From NCBI RefSeq assembly GCF_021556475.1, contig NZ_JAKGBZ010000008.1, positions 56,464 to 120,463 on the forward strand: a stretch of 64,000 nucleotides of DNA, in the 5' to 3' direction. The first letter of the stretch is position 1, and the number at the start of each line of letters is the position of its first letter. The stretch is from Acidiphilium iwatense. Lineage in GTDB: Bacteria; Pseudomonadota; Alphaproteobacteria; Acetobacterales; Acetobacteraceae. The notes beneath the pieces are model-generated. The model worked only from the letters and a program-made list of their open reading frames with translations. It was not told the DNA's origin and did no database searches. Made by a program: the position numbers and the translations under genes. Of this stretch, positions 41,472 through 49,833 are shown piece after piece.

Positions 41472-42245
41472 TCACGCGGCGACGATCACGCGGATATCGG
41501 CCGCCTCGAGCGCCGCCATGTCCTGATCCGAAGGCGGCGCGTCGGTCACCAGCACGTCGATCTCGGTCGTCGCGGCGATGGTCGCGAGCGCGCGCCGGCC
41601 GAATTTCGAGGAATCGACCAGCGCGATCGTCATCGCGCCCGAACGCAGCATGGCGCGCTTGGCGCCGACTTCCGGCAGATGCGAATCCGTCAGACCGAGC
41701 GCGGCATGGAACCCCTTGGTCGAGAAGAACACCTTGTCCGGGTGCAGCCTTGCCATCGCTTCCTCGAACAGCACGCCGGTGAAGGAACGCGCCGGCGCAT
41801 GGAACGAGCCGCCGACCATGACGAAGGGCACGCCGCTCGCGGCGAGCGCCGCCGCCGCGTCGAGCCCGGAGACGATCGCCGATACATTGCGCCCTTGCAG
41901 CAGCCGCACCAGCGCGAGCGCCGTGGTCGAAGCATCGAAGGCGATCGTGTCGCCCTCCTCGATGAGCGCCAAAGCGGCGCGGGCGATCGCGGTCTTCGCT
42001 TCGATATTGCGGGCCGCCCGCAATTGATGGCTGAGTTCCTCGCCCATGCGCTCGCGCAGCCGCGCGCCGCCGCGCACCCGCTCCATCAGCCCCTGATCGA
42101 CCAGCGATTCGAGGTCGCGGCGGATCGTCATTTCGTGGACGCCGAATTCGCCGGCGAGATCCTTCACCCGAACCAGCACGGCGCCCACGGCACGGCGCAG
42201 GATATCCTGCTGACGGCCCATAATCGGCAACGCGCCATCGCTCAT
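41472..42245 (-). CDS. rhaR: DeoR family repressor of rhamnose catabolism
   Basis: 257 aa. N-terminal DeoR HTH with VRVKDLAGEFGVHEMTIRRDLESL (about 24-47), then a sugar-isomerase-like effector domain with FDASTTAL and FVMVGGSF blocks. In Rhizobium leguminosarum the rhamnose regulator RhaR is also a DeoR protein transcribed divergently from the rha ABC transporter, as here. The ATG at 42245 is chosen over a GTG at 42251. A palindrome sits 53-64 nt upstream and overlaps its predicted transcription start, implying autorepression. Confidence 0.88.
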   Translation of the reverse strand: MSDGALPIMGRQQDILRRAVGAVLVRVKDLAGEFGVHEMTIRRDLESLVDQGLMERVRGGARLRERMGEELSHQLRAARNIEAKTAIARAALALIEEGDTIAFDASTTALALVRLLQGRNVSAIVSGLDAAAALAASGVPFVMVGGSFHAPARSFTGVLFEEAMARLHPDKVFFSTKGFHAALGLTDSHLPEVGAKRAMLRSGAMTIALVDSSKFGRRALATIAATTEIDVLVTDAPPSDQDMAALEAADIRVIVAA

Positions 42246-42297
42246 GATCACTGCTTCCGTACCGGCCTTCGATCAAACAAATTTTCTGTGCATTTCA

Positions 42298-42343
42298 ACA
42301 TCATGATGTGGGTATATAAGACAGCGACAACCCGAATTGGCAA
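42298..42343 (-). promoter_or_regulatory. rhaR-rhaI-rhaEW-rhaB promoter with palindromic operator
   Basis: Read on the minus strand: TTGCCA (42343-42338), 18-nt spacer, TTATAT (42319-42314), then a perfect 12-bp palindrome ACATCATGATGT (42298-42309) exactly where transcription should begin. The palindrome contains TGATGTG, which recurs in the divergent rhaS promoter, so it is the likely DeoR-type operator. Confidence 0.65.
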
Positions 42344-42399
42344 GATATTTTATAAAAATGGCTGAATTTCGTGCTGCGATGCACAATAAATGTTATTCT

Positions 42400-42440
42400 T
42401 CACATAATTCTTGACAATATTGATGTGAGATGATGCTAAT
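42400..42440 (+). promoter_or_regulatory. rhaS promoter with inverted-repeat operator
   Basis: TTGACA (42411-42416), 17-nt spacer, TGCTAA (42434-42439; GCTAAT one base later). Inverted repeats TCACAT (42400-42405) and ATGTGA (42423-42428) bracket the -35 element and share the TGATGTG half-site with the divergent operator. A 7-bp hairpin (42456-42474) follows in the leader before the GAGGGGAG ribosome site. Confidence 0.65.
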
Positions 42441-42493
42441 TCCATGTGACAAGCAAACCGCCAATCGGGCGGTTCGGAACGAGGGGAGAGACA

Positions 42494-43507
42494 ATGGCCG
42501 AAATCGAAAACCATGATCGTCGTGCGAGGCGCTTGGGCCGCATCGGACTGCTCGCCGGGGCGGCGCTGCTGGCCGGTGCGGCCGGGCAGGCCCGCGCCGC
42601 GCCGCCGACCATCGCCTTCGTGCCGAAACTGATCGGCATTCCATATTTCAGCGCGATGAAGCAGGGGCTTGACCAGGCCGGCAAAAAATTCGGCGCGCAT
42701 ATCATCTATCAGGGGCCGACCACCGCCTCGGTGTCCGGCCAGGCCGAAATCGTGCAGAGCCTGATCAACAAACATGTCGCTGCGGTCGGCGTTTCCGCCA
42801 ACAGCCCGACCGCGCTGGAGGCCCTGGCGAAACAGGCGAAGGCTCAGCACATCCTGTTCTATTCCAGTGATTCGCAGGTGAACGGGCCGGACGTGGCGCT
42901 GCGCGTGCAGCAGACCAGCAATCGCGGCCTCGCCTATGCGGTGATGGACCAGCTCGCCAAGGCGATCGGCGGCAAGGGCGATGTCGCGTTCGTTTCCGGC
43001 GGCCCGACCGCGACCAATCTCAACGCCTGGATCGCGCTGATGAAGCAGCGCCTCGCCGCGAAATATCCGGGAATCAAGCTGGTCTCGATCCAGTATGCTG
43101 GCGAGGACATCAACAAAGCGACCCAGGTGACCGGACAATTGCTGTCCGCCTATCCGCATCTGAAGGGCATCGTCGGCATCAATTCGACGGCGGTGCCGGG
43201 CGCGGCGCAGGCGGTGCTGCGCGCCGGGCTGTCCGGCAAGGTCGCGGTCACCGGCATTACCGACCCGAACTCGATCCGCCCGTTCATCATGAACGGAACA
43301 GTCAAGAGCGTGGTGCTGTGGAATCCGATTTCGCTGGGGTATCTGACCGGCTGGGGGATCATGCAGGAGCTTCAGCACAAGCCGTTCCACAAGGAGAACA
43401 CGGTGCCGGGGCTCAAGCAGAAAGTGCGGTATTTCGCGAAAACCCGCACGCTGCTGCTCGGCAAGCCGCTGGTGATCGACAAATCCAATGTCAGCCTGAA
43501 CTTCTGA
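42494..43507 (+). CDS. rhaS: Rhamnose ABC transporter substrate-binding protein
   Basis: 337 aa from the ATG at 42494 with GAGGGGAG upstream. N-terminal basic region and hydrophobic signal (GLLAGAALLAGAAGQARA) followed by a type I periplasmic-binding fold, IAFVPKLIGIPYFSAMKQGLDQ, with the sugar-hinge blocks VGVSANSPTALEAL and VVLWNPISLGYLTGW. Matches the RhaS group of CUT2 importers. Context (rhaI, rhaB, ABC subunits) fixes rhamnose as ligand. Confidence 0.92.
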   Translation: MAEIENHDRRARRLGRIGLLAGAALLAGAAGQARAAPPTIAFVPKLIGIPYFSAMKQGLDQAGKKFGAHIIYQGPTTASVSGQAEIVQSLINKHVAAVGVSANSPTALEALAKQAKAQHILFYSSDSQVNGPDVALRVQQTSNRGLAYAVMDQLAKAIGGKGDVAFVSGGPTATNLNAWIALMKQRLAAKYPGIKLVSIQYAGEDINKATQVTGQLLSAYPHLKGIVGINSTAVPGAAQAVLRAGLSGKVAVTGITDPNSIRPFIMNGTVKSVVLWNPISLGYLTGWGIMQELQHKPFHKENTVPGLKQKVRYFAKTRTLLLGKPLVIDKSNVSLNF

Positions 43508-43518
43508 TCGCGCAATCC

Positions 43519-45033
43519 ATGTCTCGCGTCGAACTTGCCGGCATCGCCAAGCGTTTCGGCGGCGTCGTGGCGCTGGCCGGCGTCGATCTCGCGATCGCGC
43601 CGGGCGAAACCCACGCGTTGCTCGGCGAGAACGGCGCCGGCAAATCGACCCTGATCCGGGTTCTCACCGGCGCAATCGTGCCGGATGACGGCGAGATCAG
43701 GGTGGATGGCGGGGTGCGCCGCTTCGCCCACCCCAAGGACGCGCGCGCGGCGGGCATTGCCGCGGTGTATCAGGAGCCGATGATCTATCCGCATCTTTCG
43801 GTGCTGGAGAACATCTTCGCCGGCAACGAAATCACCCTGCGCGGCGGCATGATCCGCAAGGCGGCGATGGCGGAGCGGGTCCGGCCCTGGTTCGCCCGGC
43901 TGGACCTTTCGGACGATCTGCTGGATCGGCCGATGGGTCGGCTCAGCCTCGGTTATCAGCAACTGGTGCTGATCGCCAAGGCGCTGACCCAGGAGGCGCG
44001 GGTGATCATTTTCGACGAACCCACCTCGATCCTGTCGCAGTCGGAGACCGACCGGCTGTTCGCGATCATCCGTCGGCTGCGCGAGGATGGCCGTGCCATC
44101 GTCTATATCACCCACCGGCTCGATGAAATCGGCAAGATCGCCGATCGCGTCACCGTCCTCACCGATGGACGGGTGACCGGTGCCGCGCGCGCCGACGAAC
44201 TCGACGAGACGAAATTGCTCGCCTTGATGGCGGGCAAAGCCAGCCGGAATTACGGCAAGCCGCGCCCCGACCGCAAACCGGCCACCGAGACTCCGCCGGC
44301 CTTCGAAATCAAGGGACTCTGCCGTGGCAATCTCTATCGCGATGTCGATTGGTCGGTGCCGGCCGGGCGGGTCACCGGAGTCTACGGCCTGGTCGGCTCC
44401 GGCCGCAGCGAGGTCGCGCTGGCGGCGTTCGGCGCTCTGCCGCCCGACCGGGGCGAGATCCGGCTGAACGGCGCGCGCATCGCACCACGCGACCCGGCCG
44501 AGGCGATCGCGCGCGGTATCGGCTATCTGCCCGAGGACCGGAAATCGCAGGGTATTTTCGCGACCAAGCCGCTGGAGGCGAACCTGACCGCGAGCGCGTT
44601 GTTTCGCTTCGTGCATGCGGCCTCGCGGCTCGACTTCGGCGGCCTGCGCGGTGAGGCGGCGCGGCTGATCGGGCGCTATCGGATCAAGGCGCGGGACGAG
44701 ACGATCGCGATCGGCACGCTGTCGGGCGGCAACCAGCAGAAGGCGTTGTTCGCGCGATGGGCCGGCCAATCCATGAAATTGCTGATTCTCGATGAGCCGA
44801 CGCGCGGCATCGATATCGGCACCAAGGACGAGATCCATGATTTCATCCGCGAGCTTGCCGCAAGCGGTCTGCCAGTGGTGGTGATCTCGTCGGATCTGCC
44901 CGAAGTGCTTGCGGTGAGCGACCGGGTAATCGTGATGCGGCGGGGTCGCGTGGTCACCGTGGCGGAGGGCGACGCCATGCACGCCGAAGCGATTCTCGCT
45001 GCCGCGGTCGGCACCCACGCACGGGCGGCATGA
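43519..45033 (+). CDS. rhaT: Rhamnose ABC transporter ATP-binding protein (two ATPase domains)
   Basis: 504 aa, tandem-ATPase CUT2 subunit. Domain 1 has Walker A GENGAGKS and Walker B VIIFDEPTS with a degenerate signature LSLGYQQ; domain 2 has a degenerate Walker A GLVGSGRSEV and the canonical LSGGNQQK and LILDEPTRGIDIG. This asymmetric pattern is normal for CUT2 sugar importers. Starts 12 nt after rhaS and overlaps the first permease by 4 nt. The symbol follows Rhizobium usage and is not the E. coli RhaT symporter. Confidence 0.92.
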   Translation: MSRVELAGIAKRFGGVVALAGVDLAIAPGETHALLGENGAGKSTLIRVLTGAIVPDDGEIRVDGGVRRFAHPKDARAAGIAAVYQEPMIYPHLSVLENIFAGNEITLRGGMIRKAAMAERVRPWFARLDLSDDLLDRPMGRLSLGYQQLVLIAKALTQEARVIIFDEPTSILSQSETDRLFAIIRRLREDGRAIVYITHRLDEIGKIADRVTVLTDGRVTGAARADELDETKLLALMAGKASRNYGKPRPDRKPATETPPAFEIKGLCRGNLYRDVDWSVPAGRVTGVYGLVGSGRSEVALAAFGALPPDRGEIRLNGARIAPRDPAEAIARGIGYLPEDRKSQGIFATKPLEANLTASALFRFVHAASRLDFGGLRGEAARLIGRYRIKARDETIAIGTLSGGNQQKALFARWAGQSMKLLILDEPTRGIDIGTKDEIHDFIRELAASGLPVVVISSDLPEVLAVSDRVIVMRRGRVVTVAEGDAMHAEAILAAAVGTHARAA

Positions 45034-46016
45034 GCGAACGGGTAGCGACTGTGATCAAGCCGGTGTTGGCGTCGCGGCGCCGTCTTCCGGCGGGGCGCGA
45101 GGTGCTGCTGCTGGCAACACTTGCTGTTCTGGTCGGACTGATCAGCCTGGGTTCGCACGGCGCGTTCTGGAGCCGGGTCAATCTCGATAATCTGTTCGTC
45201 GGCAGCGCGATCACCGTGATTCCGGCGATCGGCATGACCGTGGTGATCCTGACCGGCGGGATCGACGTCTCTACCGGCTCGGTGCTCGGGCTGACCGCCG
45301 CGATCGGCGGCACCTGTTTCGCCGCTGGCTGGAGCCTCGCCGCGACGGTTCCGATATTTCTCGCATCCGGTGCCGTTCTCGGCCTGATCAACGCGCTGCT
45401 CATCATCAACGGGCGGATTCCGCCGGTGATCGCGACCCTCGGCACACTCAGCATCTATCGGATGCTCGTGTTCATCGTCCTGGGCAGCAACTGGATCACC
45501 GCGATTCCGCCCGCGCTGACGACGATTTTTGTGGTCGATCATCTCCTGTTCCTGCCGGTCGTCGCGGTCATCGCGCTTGTCTTTCTCATTGGTGCTGCCT
45601 TGTTCCTGCGGCATTTCCGCTGGGGGCGGCATGTCTATGCGCTCGGCAATAACGAGGAAGCCGCCCGGCTCGCCGGAATCCGGCCGGAGCGGATCAAGCT
45701 CGCTGCCTATGTGATGCTCGGCCTGCTGACCGGATTCGCGGCACTTCTGACCCTCGGTCAGAGCCCGATGGTGCAGACCTCGACCGGCAGCGGCTTCGTC
45801 CTCCAGGTCATCGCCGCCGTGGTGCTCGGGGGCACCGCGCTCTCCGGCGGACGCGGAACCATGCTCGGCACGCTGCTCGGCACGCTGGTGGTTCAGGTTG
45901 TCGATGACGGAATCGTACTGCTGCGGATTCAGCCCTTCTGGGGCGGCGTCGCACTCGGGGCGGTGATACTCGCGGCGATCGGCCTCAGCGCGCACCACGA
46001 AATCAGGGGAGCATAG
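45030..46016 (+). CDS. rhaP: Rhamnose ABC transporter permease
   Basis: 328 aa, CUT2 (RbsC-like) permease with 8-10 membrane helices. The conserved block GMTVVILTGGIDVSTGSVLGL and the cytosolic loop YALGNNEEAARLAGIRPERIK are visible. One of two different permeases in the cluster, so a heterodimeric channel is expected. Overlaps the ATPase gene as ATGA. Confidence 0.9.
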   Translation: MSERVATVIKPVLASRRRLPAGREVLLLATLAVLVGLISLGSHGAFWSRVNLDNLFVGSAITVIPAIGMTVVILTGGIDVSTGSVLGLTAAIGGTCFAAGWSLAATVPIFLASGAVLGLINALLIINGRIPPVIATLGTLSIYRMLVFIVLGSNWITAIPPALTTIFVVDHLLFLPVVAVIALVFLIGAALFLRHFRWGRHVYALGNNEEAARLAGIRPERIKLAAYVMLGLLTGFAALLTLGQSPMVQTSTGSGFVLQVIAAVVLGGTALSGGRGTMLGTLLGTLVVQVVDDGIVLLRIQPFWGGVALGAVILAAIGLSAHHEIRGA

Positions 46017-46018
46017 GA

Positions 46019-46996
46019 ATGCACGCGTCCGGCTTCGACCGAACCCGCCCGCTCCTGCTGCTGGTGATGGCGGCGGCAGCGCTCGGCGGCTTCGCGCTCG
46101 GCCATCCCGGCATCGTCTCCACGCAGAATCTCGACAGCATGGCGGTGTTCGGCATCGAAATCGGGATGATCGCGCTTGGCCAGACGCTGGTGATCTGCGG
46201 CGGGGACACGGGGATCGATCTTTCCGTGGGCGCGATCGCGGGACTGGCACAGGTGATCCTGGGCCGGCTGCTGCATCTCGACCTCGCCTGGCCTGTGGCG
46301 ATCGGGATGACGCTGCTTGCGGGGCTTGTCCTGGGCGGGATCAACGCGGTGGCGATTTCGTGGTTCAGGATACCGCCGATCATCGCGACGCTGGCGACTC
46401 TGTTCGGCTACCAGGGGCTTGCCCTCGTCCTGACCGGCGGGATCAATATCGATCTTACCCATGAATCGCCGCTGTTTCTCGCGATCGGCCAAGGCCATGT
46501 CCTGGGTTTGCCGCTGCAACTGGTGGCACTCTATCTGCCGCTTCTTGCGGCTTTCGCCTTCCTTCAGCATGGCACGAGGTTCGGCCGCGCACTTTATCTG
46601 GCGGGCACCAACGACCGCGCCGCCGACCTCGCCGGGCTGCGCGCATCGCGCATCAGGGCAGCGACCTATGTGCTGTGCGGGCTGGTTTCGACCATCGCCG
46701 GCATTGTCGGCGCCGCGCGTCTCGGTACCGCGCGGCCGGACGCGGCGGGGGAAGCGAATCTGATCAGCATCGCCATCGTCGTGCTCGGCGGCACGGGAAT
46801 TTTCGGCGGCACCGGCTCGGTGATCGGCACGGCGCTCGCGACGGTGGTGATCGGGATCGTCGATTACGGGCTGAGTTATAATGATTTCAACCCGATCTAT
46901 CAGGCCGGAGTGATCGGGGTGATCCTGATCGGGGTGATTCTGGTCGAAAACCCGTTCGTCGCCTGGCGGGATTCCCGGAGAACGAATGGGGCATAA
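46019..46996 (+). CDS. rhaQ: Rhamnose ABC transporter permease
   Basis: 325 aa CUT2 permease paralogous to the preceding gene: LGQTLVICGGDTGIDLSVGAIAGL and YLAGTNDRAADLAGLRASRIR match the same two conserved blocks. Begins 2 nt after the preceding stop. No rhaU mutarotase gene follows, unlike the Rhizobium operon; instead a parS site and a convergent purine gene lie directly downstream. Confidence 0.9.
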   Translation: MHASGFDRTRPLLLLVMAAAALGGFALGHPGIVSTQNLDSMAVFGIEIGMIALGQTLVICGGDTGIDLSVGAIAGLAQVILGRLLHLDLAWPVAIGMTLLAGLVLGGINAVAISWFRIPPIIATLATLFGYQGLALVLTGGINIDLTHESPLFLAIGQGHVLGLPLQLVALYLPLLAAFAFLQHGTRFGRALYLAGTNDRAADLAGLRASRIRAATYVLCGLVSTIAGIVGAARLGTARPDAAGEANLISIAIVVLGGTGIFGGTGSVIGTALATVVIGIVDYGLSYNDFNPIYQAGVIGVILIGVILVENPFVAWRDSRRTNGA

Positions 46997-47007
46997 ACGC
47001 TGCTCTT

Positions 47008-47023
47008 TGTTTCACGTGAAACA
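47008..47023. other. parS centromere-like site (ParB-binding)
   Basis: TGTTTCACGTGAAACA, a perfect match to the conserved chromosomal parS consensus, extended by two further base pairs on each side into a 20-bp palindrome (47006-47025). It lies in the 55-bp gap between convergent rhaQ and the 8-oxoguanine deaminase gene. Chromosomal parS sites nucleate ParB and usually cluster near the replication origin. No parA or parB gene is present in the window. Confidence 0.85.
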
Positions 47024-47051
47024 AAAAGTAGTTATTATGACTAATTTATAG

Positions 47052-48395
47052 TTAGGCAACATGCTTCCGGATTCGCGCCGCCGCCGCCCGATGCGCGGCG
47101 GTAAGGGCGGCGAGATCGAGCCCCGGTATCGCGCCGTCGATCACCCGCCAGGCACCGCCGACCATCACCCGGTCCGCCCGGTGCGCGCCGCAGACGATCA
47201 GCGCCGCGAGCGGATCGCCGGCGCCGGAAAACCGCAACTCGTCCAGGGCGAACAGGGCAAGATCGGCCTGCATTCCCGGCGCGATCCGGCCGAGATCGGG
47301 CCGCCCCAGGCAGCGCGCCGAACCTTCGGTCGCCCAGCGGATCGGATCGGCAAAGCCGGCGGCACCGATGCCGCCGCCGGCACGCTGGAGTAGCAGCGCC
47401 TGACGCAGTTCCTGGATCATGTTGGAGCCGTCATTGGAGGCCGATCCATCGACCGCGAGTCCGACCGCGACACCCTGCCGCTCCAGCGCGCAGGCAGGGC
47501 AGATGCCGGAGCCGAGAATCATGTTGGAACTCGGGCAATGCGCGATACCGATGCCGGCGCGCCCCATCCGCGCCCGCTCCGCCTCGGTGAAATGGATACC
47601 GTGGGCAAACCAGGTATGATCGTTCAGCCAGCCGAGTTCCTCGACGTAATCGAGCGGTCGCTTGCCGAAACGGGCGAGGCAGAATTCGTTCTCATCCTCG
47701 GTTTCCGCCAGATGGGTATGCAGCCGGAGGCCGAGACCTGCCGCCTGTCGCGCGGTTTCGCGCATCAGATCGGCGGAGACCGAAAACGGCGAGCACGGCG
47801 CAAGCGCAACCTGGCTCATCGCACCCGGACCGCTCTGGTGCCAGCGTTTCGCCAGACGCTCGCTGTCAGCCAGAATGACGTCGATCGATTGGGTGACCGA
47901 TCTGGGCGGCAGGCCACCATCCTCCTCCGAAAGATCCATCGAACCCCGGCACAGCACCGCGCGCAGCCCGAGCGCCGCCGCCTCCTCCATCTCGATATCG
48001 ATCGCGTGCGGCAGGGCGGCGGGAAACAGATAATGATGGTCGGATGCCGTGGTGCAGCCCGAGAGCAGAAGCTCGGCGAGCGCGACCCGGCAGGCGAGGC
48101 GGAATTCATTCTCGGTGATGCGTCCCCAGACCGGATACAGTGCGATAAGCCAGTCGAACAGTTTCTTGTCGAGCGCCGGGGCGAAAGCGCGCGTCAAAGT
48201 CTGGTAAAAATGATGATGCGTGTTGATCAGTCCGGGCAGCACGACGTGGCGCGACGCATCGAAAACCTCGTCGATTGGCCCCGATGGTTGATGCTCGGCG
48301 CGGAGGAGTTCGGCAATGATCGGACCATCGACGACGATACCGCCCTCCCCGCCTTTCGGCATCCCGCCGAGCGGAGTCTTGATCCAGAGACGCAT
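47052..48395 (-). CDS. 8-oxoguanine deaminase
   Basis: 447 aa amidohydrolase. Zn/Fe ligands: GLINTHHHFYQT, THLAETEDENEFC, WFAHGIHF and DGSASNDGSNM. Sequence closely follows Pseudomonas PA0142-type 8-oxoguanine deaminases (LAPCSPFSVS, HCPSSNMILGSGICP, DELRFSGAGDPLAALIVCGAHRADRVMVGG), which convert 8-oxoguanine to urate. The nearest alternatives are guanine/isoguanine or s-triazine deaminases. Co-directional with a porin (4 nt) and an NCS2 purine permease, supporting a purine-salvage or urate route. Confidence 0.87.
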   Translation of the reverse strand: MRLWIKTPLGGMPKGGEGGIVVDGPIIAELLRAEHQPSGPIDEVFDASRHVVLPGLINTHHHFYQTLTRAFAPALDKKLFDWLIALYPVWGRITENEFRLACRVALAELLLSGCTTASDHHYLFPAALPHAIDIEMEEAAALGLRAVLCRGSMDLSEEDGGLPPRSVTQSIDVILADSERLAKRWHQSGPGAMSQVALAPCSPFSVSADLMRETARQAAGLGLRLHTHLAETEDENEFCLARFGKRPLDYVEELGWLNDHTWFAHGIHFTEAERARMGRAGIGIAHCPSSNMILGSGICPACALERQGVAVGLAVDGSASNDGSNMIQELRQALLLQRAGGGIGAAGFADPIRWATEGSARCLGRPDLGRIAPGMQADLALFALDELRFSGAGDPLAALIVCGAHRADRVMVGGAWRVIDGAIPGLDLAALTAAHRAAAARIRKHVA

Positions 48396-48399
48396 GGTT

Positions 48400-49773
48400 T
48401 CAAAGTCCGATATTGAGCTGGGTTCCCACCGCCAAGGCGTAATGAATGCGTGGATTCGGCGCCGGCACGTCGAACAGGAACTGGTCGGGATTCACCGTGA
48501 GGTCGATGAACGGCTTGACGGTCAAGCCGTAACCGAGATCGATCCCGTAATTCGCCTCGAAAATCGCTTCGGTGTTCGAAAGATGGCCGGATTTACCGGC
48601 GGCGGCGACTTCGTCGTTAACAGCGCCGGTCACGCGCTGATTGAAGACATAGTAGGTCGCGAGCAATCCGGCGGTGTCGTTCGGCCTGCCGGGAAACGTG
48701 CCCTGCATGACCGCGCCGAGCTGGTAATAGGATTTCACCGGCGCGCGGCCCGACACGCCGAATTGCGCGGCGGCGAATCCCCAGAGCCGCCTTGCACCTT
48801 TGGCATTACCAGAACGCCAGAGAACCCGCTGGGCTTGCAGGTAGACGACGCTTTGCGGACCGTCGGAAGCCGGAACGCCGCCCGCGAAAGCGAGCTTGCC
48901 GCCTTGGGCGTTGTAGCGCGGATCGGTGAATTGCGATGAGTCATAATAGAAACCGACATTGTAGCGGCCCGGATAGAGCGCGCCGGTATGTTCCGTCGTG
49001 TAGCCGAATTCGGCCGGCAGGAACACGCCGGTCGCGTGCGCGACGGACCATCCGCCATTCCACGGAAAGCCGCCGCCAAAATATTGCTGGGGATTCGATT
49101 CCGATGCGCCGATTCGGAAATAGGTCTGCCGGGTCGGCGTGACTTTCAGTTCCCCGGCCCAGACCGCGATCGGGTAGAACGGTTCGTTGCTGTCGAGCGA
49201 CCAGTTGAATGGTACCAGATTGCTGCAGAGCGATGTTTCGAACTGACAGTAGAGCGAGGATGTGCCGAAATAATTGGCGAGCGTGGTCCGCCCGATCGCG
49301 TAGGACAAGGCGCCACCCGCGAGTTTCTGACCGAATGTCAGTTCGGTCAGGCGCGTCTGGTTGTCCGGCCCGGCGCCGCCAAGATAGCCGACCGAACTTC
49401 CGGTGAGATCATTGACACCTTGGGGCAACCCGCCGAAGCGGGAATCGATCGAGATATCGAGCATGGCACCGGGAATGCCGGCGAGCTTGGCGAGATCGAG
49501 ATTGGCGCCGAACGCAAGATCGCTGAAATAGACATTGGTTTTTTTGAGGCCGCCGGCGACGTTTGCGTAGAAATTGCCTTCGTAATAGCCGGTAATGTCG
49601 ATCCCGTCGGTTTTCAGTTGCTGGCGCGCCGTGGCGAGGCTCTGCAACGGGCCGGATTGCGGCGCGGTTTCGGCGGTGCCCTGTGCGCTGGCCATGACGG
49701 GAGCCATGATCAGAAGCGCGATCGCGGTCGCGCGCGCAGCCGGGACAGAGTCACGGGCGGATGTTATTGCCAT
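48400..49773 (-). CDS. OprB-like outer-membrane porin
   Basis: 457 aa. Sec signal (ends near MASAQG), then a beta-barrel with alternating aromatic strands and a C-terminal strand ending in a hydrophobic residue (ALAVGTQLNIGL). Blocks such as GYYEGNFYANVAGG, FGGLPQGVNDLTG and the CQFETSLCSN loop are typical of the carbohydrate-selective OprB family. It sits between the purine permease and 8-oxoguanine deaminase, so it may pass purines rather than sugars (inference). Both cysteines of the loop are intact. Confidence 0.85.
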   Translation of the reverse strand: MAITSARDSVPAARATAIALLIMAPVMASAQGTAETAPQSGPLQSLATARQQLKTDGIDITGYYEGNFYANVAGGLKKTNVYFSDLAFGANLDLAKLAGIPGAMLDISIDSRFGGLPQGVNDLTGSSVGYLGGAGPDNQTRLTELTFGQKLAGGALSYAIGRTTLANYFGTSSLYCQFETSLCSNLVPFNWSLDSNEPFYPIAVWAGELKVTPTRQTYFRIGASESNPQQYFGGGFPWNGGWSVAHATGVFLPAEFGYTTEHTGALYPGRYNVGFYYDSSQFTDPRYNAQGGKLAFAGGVPASDGPQSVVYLQAQRVLWRSGNAKGARRLWGFAAAQFGVSGRAPVKSYYQLGAVMQGTFPGRPNDTAGLLATYYVFNQRVTGAVNDEVAAAGKSGHLSNTEAIFEANYGIDLGYGLTVKPFIDLTVNPDQFLFDVPAPNPRIHYALAVGTQLNIGL

Positions 49774-49833
49774 TGAAATTTCACTCCCGGTTTTTTTTGG
49801 TTGAATCGTGCGGCAGGTTTTGCGGAAATCGTT

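Noticed and set aside
47006..47025. Intrinsic terminator between convergent rhaQ and the deaminase gene
   Set aside because: The palindrome has no loop and matches the parS consensus exactly, although weak terminator activity with the following A/T run cannot be excluded.
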